From NCBI RefSeq assembly GCF_000164865.1, contig NC_014618.1:2914001-2978000 (forward strand): 64,000 bases of DNA. Reading direction: 5' to 3'. Below the pieces are notes generated by a model that ran no database searches, had not been told where the DNA came from, and was given only the letters and a program-made list of their open reading frames with translations. The translations under genes and the position numbers were made by a program. This DNA comes from [Enterobacter] lignolyticus SCF1 (GTDB lineage: Bacteria; Pseudomonadota; Gammaproteobacteria; Enterobacterales; Enterobacteriaceae). Shown in pieces: positions 24,646 to 33,300 of the stretch (its first letter is position 1; every line of letters begins with the position of its first letter).

Positions 24646-25769
24646 TGCGCGGATTACGCAATATCTGGAACCTGGGAATCAAAGAGCTGCGCAGCCTGCT
24701 GGGCGACAAGGCAATGCTGACGTTGATTATTTTTGCCTTTACGGTCTCGGTTTACTCCTCGGCGACCGTGATGCCGGGTTCGCTGCACCTGGCGCCGATC
24801 GCCATTTCCGACCTCGACCAGTCGCCGCTCTCCTCGCGCATCAGCAACAGCTTTTATCGCCCGTGGTTTTTGCCGCCGGAGCAGATAAGCGCCGACGAGA
24901 TGGATGCCGGGCTGGACGCCGGGCGCTATACCTTTGCGGTCAGCATTCCGCCAGGGTTTCAGCGTGATGTGCTGGCGGGACGCCAGCCGGAAATCCAGGT
25001 TAACGTTGACGCCACAAGGATGAGCCAGGCTTTTACCGGCAACGGTTATATCCAGAACATTATCACCGGCGAGGTGAACAGCTTTGTCGCCCGCTACCGC
25101 GACAGCAGCCCCCTGCCCGTTGAGCTGGCCGTCCGGATGCGCTTTAACCCCAATCTGGAGCAGGAACGTTTCGGCGCGGTGATGGCCATCATCAACAACA
25201 TCACCATGCTGGCTATTGTCCTCACCGGCTCGGCGCTGATTCGCGAGCGCGAGCACGGTACGATTGAGCACCTGCTGGTAATGCCGGTGACGCCGTTCGA
25301 AATTATGCTGGCGAAAATCTGGTCGATGGGGTTGGTGGTGCTGGTGGTCTCCGGTCTGTCGCTGATGCTGGTGGTGCAGGGGGTGCTGCAGGTGCCCGTC
25401 GAAGGCTCCGTTCCCCTGTTTATGCTCGGCGTGGCGCTGAGCCTGTTCGCCACCACCTCTATCGGCATATTTATGGGGACTCTCGCCCGTTCCATGCCGC
25501 AGCTGGGGCTATTGATGATCCTGGTGCTGCTGCCGCTGCAGATGCTGTCCGGCGGGTCGACGCCGCGCGAGAGCATGCCGCAGGCGGTGCAGGACATCAT
25601 GCTGACCATGCCGACCACCCATTTCGTCAGCCTGGCGCAGGCGATCCTCTATCGCGGCGCCGATCTCGCCATCGTCTGGCCGCAGTTTCTCACCCTGCTG
25701 GCGATAGGCGCGGCGTTCTTTTCCATCGCGCTGCTGCGCTTTCGCAAAACGATCGGTGAAATGGCCTAA
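24645..25769 (+). CDS. yhhJ: YhhJ, ABC-2 type permease
   Basis: The 374-residue inner-membrane protein has one N-terminal helix (about 20-40), a large extracytoplasmic domain (to about 175) and a bundle of five C-terminal helices. LIREREHGTIEHLLVMPVTPFEIMLAKI is the ABC-2 permease motif. Length and sequence fit E. coli YhhJ. It starts on the last base of the rbbA stop (TGATG overlap) and would complete the exporter with RbbA's own permease half. The substrate is unknown. Confidence 0.92.
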   Translation: MRGLRNIWNLGIKELRSLLGDKAMLTLIIFAFTVSVYSSATVMPGSLHLAPIAISDLDQSPLSSRISNSFYRPWFLPPEQISADEMDAGLDAGRYTFAVSIPPGFQRDVLAGRQPEIQVNVDATRMSQAFTGNGYIQNIITGEVNSFVARYRDSSPLPVELAVRMRFNPNLEQERFGAVMAIINNITMLAIVLTGSALIREREHGTIEHLLVMPVTPFEIMLAKIWSMGLVVLVVSGLSLMLVVQGVLQVPVEGSVPLFMLGVALSLFATTSIGIFMGTLARSMPQLGLLMILVLLPLQMLSGGSTPRESMPQAVQDIMLTMPTTHFVSLAQAILYRGADLAIVWPQFLTLLAIGAAFFSIALLRFRKTIGEMA

Positions 25770-25775
25770 AAAAAA

Positions 25776-25798
25776 CCGGCCAGGCTACGCCTGGCCGG
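25776..25798 (-). terminator. terminator of the aldehyde dehydrogenase gene (also faces yhhJ)
   Basis: CCGGCCAGGC (25776-25785) pairs perfectly with GCCTGGCCGG (25789-25798). Read leftward it is followed by eight T. It serves the leftward gene and may also stop rightward transcripts from yhhJ. Confidence 0.9.
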
Positions 25799-25823
25799 GA
25801 AGACGTACAGCAACCGCCGCCGG

Positions 25824-27344
25824 TTAATACAGGCCGAGCGGTTTGGTGCTGAAGCTTACCAGCAGGTTTTTGAGCTGCTGATACTGCGACAGCGCCATTT
25901 TGTGGGTTTCGCGCCCGACGCCGGAGTTCTTATAGCCGCCGAACGCGGCGTGCGCCGGATAGAGATGGTAGCAGTTGGTCCACACGCGTCCCGCTTTGAT
26001 CCCGCGTCCCATCCGCCACGCGCGGTTGATATCCAGCGTCCAGACCCCGGCGCCAAGCCCATACTCGGTATCGTTGGCAATCGCCAGCGCCTCCGCCTCG
26101 TCTTTAAAGGTCATGATGCCGATAACCGGCCCGAAGATCTCCTCCTGGAAGGCGCGCATCGCGTTATGCCCCTTGATAAGCGTCGGCTGAATATAGAACC
26201 CGTTTTGAATCTCATTGGCATGGGTCAGCTTTGCGCCGCCGGCCAGAATTTCGCCGCCCTCTTCCCGGGCGATGTTGATATACGACAGTATTTTATCGTA
26301 CTGCTCCTGGGAGGCCTGCGCGCCGATCATGGTGTCGGTGTCATAGGGGTCGCCTTTGCGGATATGCTCCATGCGGGCAACAATTTTCTCGAGGAAGTGC
26401 GGGAAAATAGACTCCTGTACCAGCACGCGCGAGGGGCAGGTACAGACTTCGCCCTGGTTGAAGAACCCGAGGATCACGCCCTCCACCGCCTTATCAATAA
26501 AATCTTCGCCGCCGTTCATGATGTCTTCAAAGAAGATGTTCGGCGATTTACCGCCAAGCTCAACGGTGCTGGGAATAATGTTCTCTGCCGCGCAGGAGAG
26601 GATGTGGCGGCCAATCGGCGTTGAGCCGGTAAAGGCGATTTTTTCAATACGCTTGCTGCGGGCCAGCGCCTCTCCCGCCTCTTCGCCGTAGCCGTGCACA
26701 ATGTTCACCACCCCGGCAGGCAGCAGATCGCCAATCAGCTCCATCAGCACGCAGATGCCGAGCGGCGTCTGCTCCGCCGGTTTCAGCACCACTGTATTCC
26801 CCGCCGCCAGCGCGGGCGCCAGCTTCCAGGCCGCCATCAGCAGCGGGAAATTCCACGGTATAATCTGCCCGACCACCCCGAGCGGCTCGTAAATATGGTA
26901 GGCCACGGTGGTGCTATCAATTTCCGTGGCGGTGCCTTCCTGCGCGCGGATACAGCCCGCAAAATAGCGGAAGTGATCGACCGCCAGCGGCAGGTCCGCA
27001 TTCAGCGTTTCCCGAATCGGCTTGCCGTTGTCCCAGCTCTCCGTCAGCGCCAGTATTTCAAGATTGGCCTCGATGCGGTCAGCGATGGCTAACAGCACAT
27101 TGGAGCGCTCCTGCACGCTGGTTTTCCCCCAGGCATCCGCCGCGGCGTGAGCCGCGTCCAGCGCGCGCTCAATATCTTTCGCGTCCGAGCGCGGAAATTC
27201 CGCTATCGTCTTGCCCGTCACCGGCGTCGGGTTAGCAAACCAGCGCCCGGAAACCGGGTCAACAAATTCACCGCCGATGTAGTTGCCGTAACGGGATTTA
27301 AAGGTCACTTTTGCGCCAGGCAAACCAGGATGCGTGTACTTCAT
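25824..27344 (-). CDS. NAD-dependent aldehyde dehydrogenase, AcoD/ExaC/AldB type
   Basis: The 506-residue enzyme oxidises short aldehydes such as acetaldehyde to acids. Motifs are the cofactor segment IIPWNFPLLMAAWKLAPALA, FTGSTPIG, the catalytic Glu in ELGGKSPNIFFED, and the catalytic Cys in FNQGEVCTCPSR. The C-terminus TNCYHLYPAHAAFGGYKNSGVGRETHK is typical. The start MKYTHPGLPGAKVTFKSRYGNYIGG is closer to Pseudomonas ExaC and Cupriavidus AcoD (both 506 aa) than to E. coli AldB (512 aa). It diverges from an AcoR-like sigma-54 activator, and a good -24/-12 element lies 73 bases before its start, so it is probably induced by an aldehyde or alcohol through that activator. Confidence 0.93.
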   Translation of the reverse strand: MKYTHPGLPGAKVTFKSRYGNYIGGEFVDPVSGRWFANPTPVTGKTIAEFPRSDAKDIERALDAAHAAADAWGKTSVQERSNVLLAIADRIEANLEILALTESWDNGKPIRETLNADLPLAVDHFRYFAGCIRAQEGTATEIDSTTVAYHIYEPLGVVGQIIPWNFPLLMAAWKLAPALAAGNTVVLKPAEQTPLGICVLMELIGDLLPAGVVNIVHGYGEEAGEALARSKRIEKIAFTGSTPIGRHILSCAAENIIPSTVELGGKSPNIFFEDIMNGGEDFIDKAVEGVILGFFNQGEVCTCPSRVLVQESIFPHFLEKIVARMEHIRKGDPYDTDTMIGAQASQEQYDKILSYINIAREEGGEILAGGAKLTHANEIQNGFYIQPTLIKGHNAMRAFQEEIFGPVIGIMTFKDEAEALAIANDTEYGLGAGVWTLDINRAWRMGRGIKAGRVWTNCYHLYPAHAAFGGYKNSGVGRETHKMALSQYQQLKNLLVSFSTKPLGLY

Positions 27345-27416
27345 GAGATGTTCCTCTCTTATTGTAATAACGGGGTACAGGTGAGCCGGCAGTCATGCTG
27401 TCAGCCAACAGGCATA

Positions 27417-27432
27417 AGCAGCTCTTATGCCA
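27417..27432 (-). promoter_or_regulatory. sigma-54 promoter of the aldehyde dehydrogenase gene
   Basis: On the minus strand TGGCATAAGAGCTGCT has GG and GC exactly 10 bases apart, matching TGGCAC-N5-TTGCA. The start would be near 27406, giving a 62-base leader. The element overlaps an 8-bp perfect inverted repeat, GGCATAAG (27411-27418) and CTTATGCC (27424-27431). Confidence 0.7.
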
Positions 27433-27541
27433 GAATGCGTACAAGCGGATCGCTAACAAAAAATATCGTTAATGATTAATTAGTTAAATTAGTTTTTAGC
27501 CGACAAAGATAAACATGAAGGGCCGGAGGTTGGCGTAAATG

Positions 27542-27593
27542 TGTCGCACATCGCAACACATATGAAACTTAGCTGCTACACCTATGCAACACA
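27542..27593. promoter_or_regulatory. two upstream activator sites for the AcoR-like protein
   Basis: TGTCGCACATCGCAACACA (27542-27560) and TGCTACACCTATGCAACACA (27574-27593) share TG...CAC.T..GCAACACA and each has a TGY...GCAACA dyad. They are spaced 32 bases apart, about three helical turns. They lie 110-176 bases from the aldehyde dehydrogenase -24 element, a normal distance for enhancer-binding proteins. Confidence 0.6.
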
Positions 27594-27611
27594 CAACCGC
27601 CGGAGAAGGTG

Positions 27612-29366
27612 ATGATGCGACAGGCAAAACGGCCCCTCTTCCCTCACGAAGATTCAGGTTTACCCGGCCCGTTGCAGGACTCCTGGCAACGTAGCCAGGA
27701 TTACGGTTTGCACCGCGACGACGACTTGCAGCCGTGGGTAGCGCCCTCTTTTTTACAGGACGCCCATGAGCGCAACCTGTGGGCCCGTCAGCTGGCGACG
27801 CCGCTGCTGGATCACCTGTCCGCCGAGCTTAAAAAGCATCCGTCGATCATGGTGCTTGCCGACGCAACGGGCCTGGTGCTGACCACCCGCGGCGACACCC
27901 GCTTTCTCAACAAAGCCGAGCATCTGGCGCTGTCTCCGGGTCACCTGTGGAGCGAAAACGCCCGCGGTACGAACGCCATCGGCACCGCGCTGGCATTGGG
28001 GTCCCGCTGCGAGGTCTCCGGTCAGGAGCATTTTCTTAACCGCAACGCCGGGCTGTTTTGCTCCGCCGCGCCGGTGTTTCGCCCCGACGGCCTGCTCGCA
28101 GGCGTCGTGGACATGTCGACCCCTGCCGTCGCGCCGCGTATTGATGCCGCTGCGCTGGTACAGCGCACCGTGCGCCAGATGGAGCACGCCTGGGTCGCAA
28201 GCGGCGTACGCGAGCACCGCTGGCTGCTGCGTCTGCACCCCGACGCCCGGGTACTCGGCAGCCACCATGAGCTGATCCTGCTGTTTGAAGACAACGTGCT
28301 GCTCGGCGCCAATAAGCTTGCCGTCGACGAGCTGCGGCTGCAGGCGGCGCATTTTGGCAGTCTCACCCTCGAGACGCTGTTCCCGGCGCTGAGCGACCGG
28401 CCGGAGATACAGCGCAGCCAGGCGTACAACGCCCGTGACTATTACGTCTCCCGCACCGCGCCGCCCCGGCGCCTGCACGGACGCGGCGTGGAGCCAGTCC
28501 CGCAGGCGCCGGGGCTGGATAAGCAAAAAGCGCTGCGTATCCTCAACGCCGGTATTGCCGTGTGCGTCACCGGCGAAACCGGCTGCGGGAAGGAGTATTT
28601 CAGCCGCGAGCTGTATCAACAGAGCCGCTGGCGCAGCGGCAAGTTTGTCGCCGTCAACTGCGCTGCCATTCCGGAAAACCTGATTGAATCTGAGTTGTTC
28701 GGCTATTTGCCCGGCGCGTTTACCGGCGCCAGCGCTAAAGGCTATACCGGCAAAATCCGCGAGGCCGATGGCGGGATACTGTTTCTTGATGAGATTGGCG
28801 ACATGCCCGCGACGATGCAGACGCGGCTGCTGCGGGTGCTGCAGGAAAAAACGGTCACGCCGCTTGGCGGCAATACCGCCCAGCCGGTAGATTTTGCGCT
28901 GATCTGCGCCACGCACCAGGATCTGTTCGCCCGGGTGCAGGAGGGCGCGTTTCGCGAAGATTTATTCTACCGTATCCGGGAATTTAACCTGACCATTGCG
29001 CCGCTGCGGGAGTGGAGCCATCGACAGATTTTTATCCGCCAGCTCTGGCGCAGCGCCGGGGGCGACAAGCGGGCGATTACCCTCTCGGAGCCGCTGGTCG
29101 AGCATCTTGCCGCCCTCCCCTGGCCCGGCAACGTACGTCAGCTGGTCAGCCTGCTGAAGGTGCTGATGGCGCTGGCCGACGACGGCGATACGGTCACGCC
29201 TGCGGATTTACCTGCGGAGTATCTCACCGTCTCGCCGCAGACGCTGAGCGCCGAGGACCGGGCCATCCGCAGCGCCAGCGGCAATATGAGCCTCGCGGCC
29301 AAAACGCTCGGAATATCGCGCAGTACGCTGTACCGCCGGCTGGAGCGGGACAAGCATCAGGCGTAG
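27612..29366 (+). CDS. AcoR/DhaR-like sigma-54 dependent activator
   Basis: The 584-residue enhancer-binding protein has a GAF-type sensor (about 60-200, with NRNAGLFCSAAPVFRPDG). The AAA+ domain (from about 300) has Walker A GETGCGKE, the sigma-54 contacting GAFTGA loop near residue 369, and ILFLDEIGDMP as Walker B. A Fis-type helix-turn-helix lies at the end (SLAAKTLGISRSTLYRRLERD). The architecture is that of AcoR, which senses acetoin/acetaldehyde, and fits the divergent AcoD-type dehydrogenase. Start codons cluster at 27609 (GTG), 27612 and 27615 (ATG); GGAG at 27602-27605 favours 27612. It also lies directly upstream of xdhA, with 213 bases between. Confidence 0.9.
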   Translation: MMRQAKRPLFPHEDSGLPGPLQDSWQRSQDYGLHRDDDLQPWVAPSFLQDAHERNLWARQLATPLLDHLSAELKKHPSIMVLADATGLVLTTRGDTRFLNKAEHLALSPGHLWSENARGTNAIGTALALGSRCEVSGQEHFLNRNAGLFCSAAPVFRPDGLLAGVVDMSTPAVAPRIDAAALVQRTVRQMEHAWVASGVREHRWLLRLHPDARVLGSHHELILLFEDNVLLGANKLAVDELRLQAAHFGSLTLETLFPALSDRPEIQRSQAYNARDYYVSRTAPPRRLHGRGVEPVPQAPGLDKQKALRILNAGIAVCVTGETGCGKEYFSRELYQQSRWRSGKFVAVNCAAIPENLIESELFGYLPGAFTGASAKGYTGKIREADGGILFLDEIGDMPATMQTRLLRVLQEKTVTPLGGNTAQPVDFALICATHQDLFARVQEGAFREDLFYRIREFNLTIAPLREWSHRQIFIRQLWRSAGGDKRAITLSEPLVEHLAALPWPGNVRQLVSLLKVLMALADDGDTVTPADLPAEYLTVSPQTLSAEDRAIRSASGNMSLAAKTLGISRSTLYRRLERDKHQA

Positions 29367-29391
29367 CGGCGTATTATCACCTGAGATTGCC

Positions 29392-29425
29392 TATCATAAT
29401 GAGTTTTCGCAGGCTCATTATGATA
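29392..29425. promoter_or_regulatory. 12-bp perfect inverted repeat upstream of xdhA
   Basis: TATCATAATGAG (29392-29403) and CTCATTATGATA (29414-29425) are perfect inverted partners separated by 10 bases. It could be the terminator of the activator gene, but the stem is AT-rich and no U-tract follows. Its place 100 bases before the xdhA -24 element suits a UacR enhancer site. Confidence 0.5.
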
Positions 29426-29524
29426 CGGCGCCGCCTCCCTGACGGCGTCGGCTCCCGGTCAAAACCGGCGATTTTTTTAAAGCCATCACAGTTTAATCCT
29501 CCCAACGGCTCATCTTGCCCGTTT

Positions 29525-29540
29525 TGGCGTAGTTCTTGCC
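29525..29540 (+). promoter_or_regulatory. sigma-54 promoter of xdhABC
   Basis: TTGGCGTAGTTCTTGC has GG (29526-29527) and GC (29538-29539) exactly 10 bases apart, with TTGCC at -12. The start would be near 29551, 29 bases before xdhA. Confidence 0.75.
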
Positions 29541-29579
29541 TCTTTCCAGGGTAATGCTTTAAATACCAAGGGGAAAACT

Positions 29580-31877
29580 ATGGATGAGCTGGAAGCCACC
29601 GCCACCGGTGAACCCTGTATGCGCGTAGACGCGATGGCCAAGGTCACCGGGCGCGCGCGTTATACAGACGATTACGTCATGGCAGGCATGTGCTACGCGA
29701 AATACGTTCGCAGCCCGATAGCCCACGGATACGCAAAACAGATAGACAGCGCCGCCGCCCGGGCACTTCCCGGCGTGCTGGCGATTTTTACCTGGGAGGA
29801 CGTCCCGGAAACGCCGTTTGCCACCGCCGGGCACGCCTGGACGCTGGAGCCGGAAAAACGCGACGTCGCCGACCGCCGCCTGTTGACCCGCCACGTCCGC
29901 CACCATGGCGATGCGGTGGCTGTCGTGGTGGCGCGCGATGAGCTGACCGCCGAAAAAGCGGCGCACCTGGTGAACGTGGAGTGGGAGGCGCTGCCGGTCA
30001 TTACGACGCCCGGCGCCGCGCTGGCGGACGGCGCCGTCGCCATCCACGAAGGCGGCAACCTGCTGAAGGCCACCGAAATTCTCGCCGACGATCCGCATGG
30101 CGCGATCGCCGCCGCCGATCGGCAGTTCAGCAACCACTTTCAGACGCCGGTCATCCAGCATTGCCATATGGAAGGCGTGACCTGCTTTGCGTGGATGGAA
30201 GAAGACAAGCGCATCACCATTGTCTCCAGCACGCAAATTCCGCATATCGTACGCCGCATCGTCGGCCAGGCGCTGGGAATCTCCTGGTCCTCCATTCGGG
30301 TGATCAAACCCCACGTCGGCGGCGGTTTCGGCAACAAGCAGGACGTACTGGAAGAGCCGATGGCGGCATTTCTCACGGCCAAACTCGGCGGCATCCCGGT
30401 CAAGGTGGCGCTGAGCCGCGAAGAGTGCTTCCTCGCCAGCCGCACCCGCCACGCCTTCACCATCGACGCCCGGCTTGGCATCAACCGCGACGGTACGCTG
30501 AAGGGCTACTGCCTTGACGTGCTGTCGAATACCGGCGCGTACGCCTCGCACGGCCACTCGATAGCCTCCGCGGGGGGTAACAAGATTGCCTACCTTTACC
30601 CGCGCAGCGCCTTCGGCTACCGCGCCACCACCTGCTACACCAACCTGCCCTCCGCTGGCGCCATGCGCGGCTACGGCGCGCCGCAGGTGGTGTTCGCGCT
30701 TGAGGCGCTGCTGGATGACGCCGCCGCCGCGCTTGATCTTGACCCGGTCGATATCCGCCTGCGCAACGTCGCCCGGGAAGGCGACAAAAACCCGGTTAAT
30801 CGCAAAACCATCTTCAGCGCCGGTTTACCGGAGTGCCTGCGCAAGGGCCGCGAGCTGTTCGACTGGGATAAACGCCGCGCCGACTACCGCGAACAGCAGG
30901 GCAACCTCCGCCACGGCGTCGGCGTTGCCTGCTTCAGCTACAGCTCAAATACCTGGCCGGTCGGGGTGGAAATTGCGGGCGCCCGCCTGCTGCTCAACCA
31001 GGACGGCTGTATCCACGTACAGAGCGGCGCGACCGAAATCGGCCAGGGCGCCGACACGGTCTTCACCCAGATGGTCGCCGAAACCGTTGGCATGCCGTTC
31101 GGTATGGTGCACGTCATCTCGACCCAGGATACCGACATTACGCCGTTCGACCCGGGCGCGTTTGCCTCCCGCCAGAGCTATGTCGCGGCGCCCGCGCTGC
31201 GCGAGGCGGCCCGTCAGCTGCGCGACAAGATACTCCAGCACGCCGCCGAAATGCTGCACCAGTCGTCGCTGAACCTGACGATTCGCCACGGCATGATCGA
31301 GATGACCGAACGCCCTGGGGTCGCGCTGGCGGCGGTTGCCGACGTGGCGATGGATGCGTTCTACCATCCGGAGCGCGGCGGCCAGCTGTCAGCGGAAGCG
31401 TCGGTGAAAACCACCACCAACCCGCCCGCCTTCGGCTGCACCTTTGTCGACCTCACCGTCGACGTGGCGCTGTGCAAAATCACCATCAACCGCATTCTGA
31501 ACGTCCATGACTCCGGGCGGATCCTCAACCCGCTGCTGGCGGAAGGCCAGGTTCACGGCGGAATGGGCATGGGCATCGGCTGGTCGATTTTCGAGGAGAT
31601 GATCATCGACGAGACCACAGGACTGGTGCGTAACCCCAACCTGCTGGACTACAAAATGCCGACCATGATGGATCTGCCGCCGCTGGAAAGCGCCTTTGTC
31701 GACAGCTGCGAACCGCAGTCCGCCTATGGACATAAATCGCTCGGCGAGCCGCCGATTATTCCGGTGGCGGCCGCTATCCGCAATGCGGTCCGCATGGCGA
31801 CCGGGGTTGGCATCAATACCCTGCCGCTGACGCCGAAACGCCTGTTTATCGAGTTCCGCCAGGCGGGATTGATTTAA
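29580..31877 (+). CDS. xdhA: XdhA, molybdenum-binding subunit of xanthine dehydrogenase
   Basis: XdhA is the large catalytic subunit that hydroxylates hypoxanthine/xanthine at the molybdenum-pterin centre. The 765 residues follow the xanthine dehydrogenase fold: KVTGRARYTDDY at the N-terminus, molybdopterin loops GGGFGNKQD and SAGAMRGYGAPQ, GATEIGQGADTVFTQMVAE, and the catalytic Glu in HKSLGEPPIIP near the C-terminus. GGGG lies 7 bases before the ATG at 29580; this start adds 13 residues to the usual E. coli start MRVDA. xdhB follows 10 bases later. Expression is expected from the sigma-54 element 40 bases upstream and control by UacR. Whether it needs labile selenium cannot be read from sequence. 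Confidence 0.96.
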   Translation: MDELEATATGEPCMRVDAMAKVTGRARYTDDYVMAGMCYAKYVRSPIAHGYAKQIDSAAARALPGVLAIFTWEDVPETPFATAGHAWTLEPEKRDVADRRLLTRHVRHHGDAVAVVVARDELTAEKAAHLVNVEWEALPVITTPGAALADGAVAIHEGGNLLKATEILADDPHGAIAAADRQFSNHFQTPVIQHCHMEGVTCFAWMEEDKRITIVSSTQIPHIVRRIVGQALGISWSSIRVIKPHVGGGFGNKQDVLEEPMAAFLTAKLGGIPVKVALSREECFLASRTRHAFTIDARLGINRDGTLKGYCLDVLSNTGAYASHGHSIASAGGNKIAYLYPRSAFGYRATTCYTNLPSAGAMRGYGAPQVVFALEALLDDAAAALDLDPVDIRLRNVAREGDKNPVNRKTIFSAGLPECLRKGRELFDWDKRRADYREQQGNLRHGVGVACFSYSSNTWPVGVEIAGARLLLNQDGCIHVQSGATEIGQGADTVFTQMVAETVGMPFGMVHVISTQDTDITPFDPGAFASRQSYVAAPALREAARQLRDKILQHAAEMLHQSSLNLTIRHGMIEMTERPGVALAAVADVAMDAFYHPERGGQLSAEASVKTTTNPPAFGCTFVDLTVDVALCKITINRILNVHDSGRILNPLLAEGQVHGGMGMGIGWSIFEEMIIDETTGLVRNPNLLDYKMPTMMDLPPLESAFVDSCEPQSAYGHKSLGEPPIIPVAAAIRNAVRMATGVGINTLPLTPKRLFIEFRQAGLI

Positions 31878-31887
31878 GGATAACGCT

Positions 31888-32763
31888 ATGTTTGATATTG
31901 AAACGTATCATCGCGCCACCAGCCTGCAGCAGGCGGTGACGCTTGCGGCCAACCACCCGCAGGCGCGGCTGATTGCGGGCGGCACCGACGTGCTGATCCA
32001 GCTTCATCACCTGAACGACAAATACCGTCACGTGGTGGATATTCACGGCCTTGCCGAGCTGCGCGGCATCACCCAGGACCGTGACGGGGCGATCCGTATC
32101 GGCTCGGGCACCACGTTTACCGAGCTGATTGAAAACCCGATTGTTCAGCGCCATCTGCCCGCTCTGGCGGCAGCGGCGGCCTCAATCGCCGGCCCGCAGA
32201 TCCGCAATGTCGCCACCTACGGCGGCAATATCTGCAACGGGGCGACCAGCGCCGACTCCGCGACGCCGTCGCTGGTTTATGACGCCACCCTGGAGATCGT
32301 TTCGCCGCAGGGCACCCGTTTTACTCCGGTGCTCGGCTTCCATACCGGCCCGGGCAAGGTCGCGCTGGAGCCTGGCGATATCGCCGTCGCGTTCCACTTC
32401 CCGGTACAGCCGCAAACCGGCACGGGCAGCGCCCACTTTAAGTACGCCATGCGCGACGCCATGGATATCGCCACCATCGGCTGCGCCGCCTGGTGCCATG
32501 TGGAAAACGGCGCTTTCCGCGAGCTGCGGCTGGCGTTCGGCGTCGCCGCGCCGACGCCGGTACGCTGCCCGCACGCCGAGCAGGCGGCGCTGGGCGCCCC
32601 CGTCAGCGAACAGACGCTAAGCGCGATTAGCGAAGCGCTGCTGGCCGACGTTTCCCCCCGCTCCTCCTGGCGCGCGGCGAAAGACTTCCGTTTACATCTC
32701 ATCCAGACCATGGCCCAGCGCGTTATCCGTCGCGCCGTTGTCCATGCAGGAGGCACCTTATGA
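31888..32763 (+). CDS. xdhB: XdhB, FAD-binding subunit of xanthine dehydrogenase
   Basis: The 291-residue FAD subunit passes electrons from the Fe-S subunit to NAD+. It has the CO-dehydrogenase flavoprotein motifs AGGTDVLIQ (near 32-40) and RNVATYGGNICNGATSADSATP, then a CO_deh_flav C-terminal domain. The length is that of E. coli XdhB. It overlaps xdhC by 4 bases (ATGA), so translation is coupled in xdhABC. Confidence 0.95.
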   Translation: MFDIETYHRATSLQQAVTLAANHPQARLIAGGTDVLIQLHHLNDKYRHVVDIHGLAELRGITQDRDGAIRIGSGTTFTELIENPIVQRHLPALAAAAASIAGPQIRNVATYGGNICNGATSADSATPSLVYDATLEIVSPQGTRFTPVLGFHTGPGKVALEPGDIAVAFHFPVQPQTGTGSAHFKYAMRDAMDIATIGCAAWCHVENGAFRELRLAFGVAAPTPVRCPHAEQAALGAPVSEQTLSAISEALLADVSPRSSWRAAKDFRLHLIQTMAQRVIRRAVVHAGGTL

Positions 32764-33251
32764 ACCACGCATCCTGGGTTACCGTGACCTGCACCATCAA
32801 CGGCGCGCCTTACCAGTTCACGCTCTCTCCCGCAACGCCGCTTTCCGATCTGCTGCGCACGCAGGGGCTGCTGAGCGTGAAGCAGGGCTGCTGCGTTGGC
32901 GAATGCGGCGCCTGTACGGTGCTTATTGACGGTACGGCTATCGACAGCTGTCTCTACCTCGCGGCCTGGATTGACGGGAAGGAGATTCGCACCCTGGAAG
33001 GAGAGTCGGTGGGCGGTGAGCTGTCGGCCGTGCAGGCGGCCTATGCGAAATCCGGCGCGGTGCAGTGCGGCTTCTGTACGCCGGGGCTGGTCATGGCGAC
33101 AAAGGCGCTGCTGGCGAAACCGCACGTGAAGCCGTTTACGGTGCAGGAGATCCGACGCGGGCTGGCGGGAAATTTATGCCGCTGTACCGGTTATCAGCTG
33201 GTGGTCGACACGGTTCTCACGCTGGAAAAGGAGCAGGAGCGCAACGACTGA
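32760..33251 (+). CDS. xdhC: XdhC, [2Fe-2S] subunit of xanthine dehydrogenase
   Basis: The 163-residue electron-transfer subunit carries two [2Fe-2S] clusters. The plant-ferredoxin-type domain has CCVGECGAC with a following Cys (DSC), and the helical domain has QCGFCTPG and CRCTGY. All eight cluster ligands are present, in contrast to the ferredoxin-like N-terminus of XdhD. It is the last gene of xdhABC, with a strong hairpin after it. Confidence 0.96.
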   Translation: MNHASWVTVTCTINGAPYQFTLSPATPLSDLLRTQGLLSVKQGCCVGECGACTVLIDGTAIDSCLYLAAWIDGKEIRTLEGESVGGELSAVQAAYAKSGAVQCGFCTPGLVMATKALLAKPHVKPFTVQEIRRGLAGNLCRCTGYQLVVDTVLTLEKEQERND

Positions 33252-33265
33252 GGCCCCTGGCGCCA

Positions 33266-33297
33266 GAGCCTCTCTCCCCCAGCGGGGAGAGAGGCTC
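33266..33297. terminator. bidirectional terminator between xdhC and uacR
   Basis: GAGCCTCTCTCCCC (33266-33279) pairs perfectly with GGGGAGAGAGGCTC (33284-33297) across a 4-base loop, between two convergent genes. No U-tract. It belongs to the CTCTCCCC-type hairpins seen at four places in the cluster. Confidence 0.75.
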
Positions 33298-33300
33298 GCA

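Noticed and set aside
27753..28916. 387-codon open frame antisense to the AcoR-like gene
   Set aside because: No family features; the sense frame has GAF, AAA+ and HTH domains.
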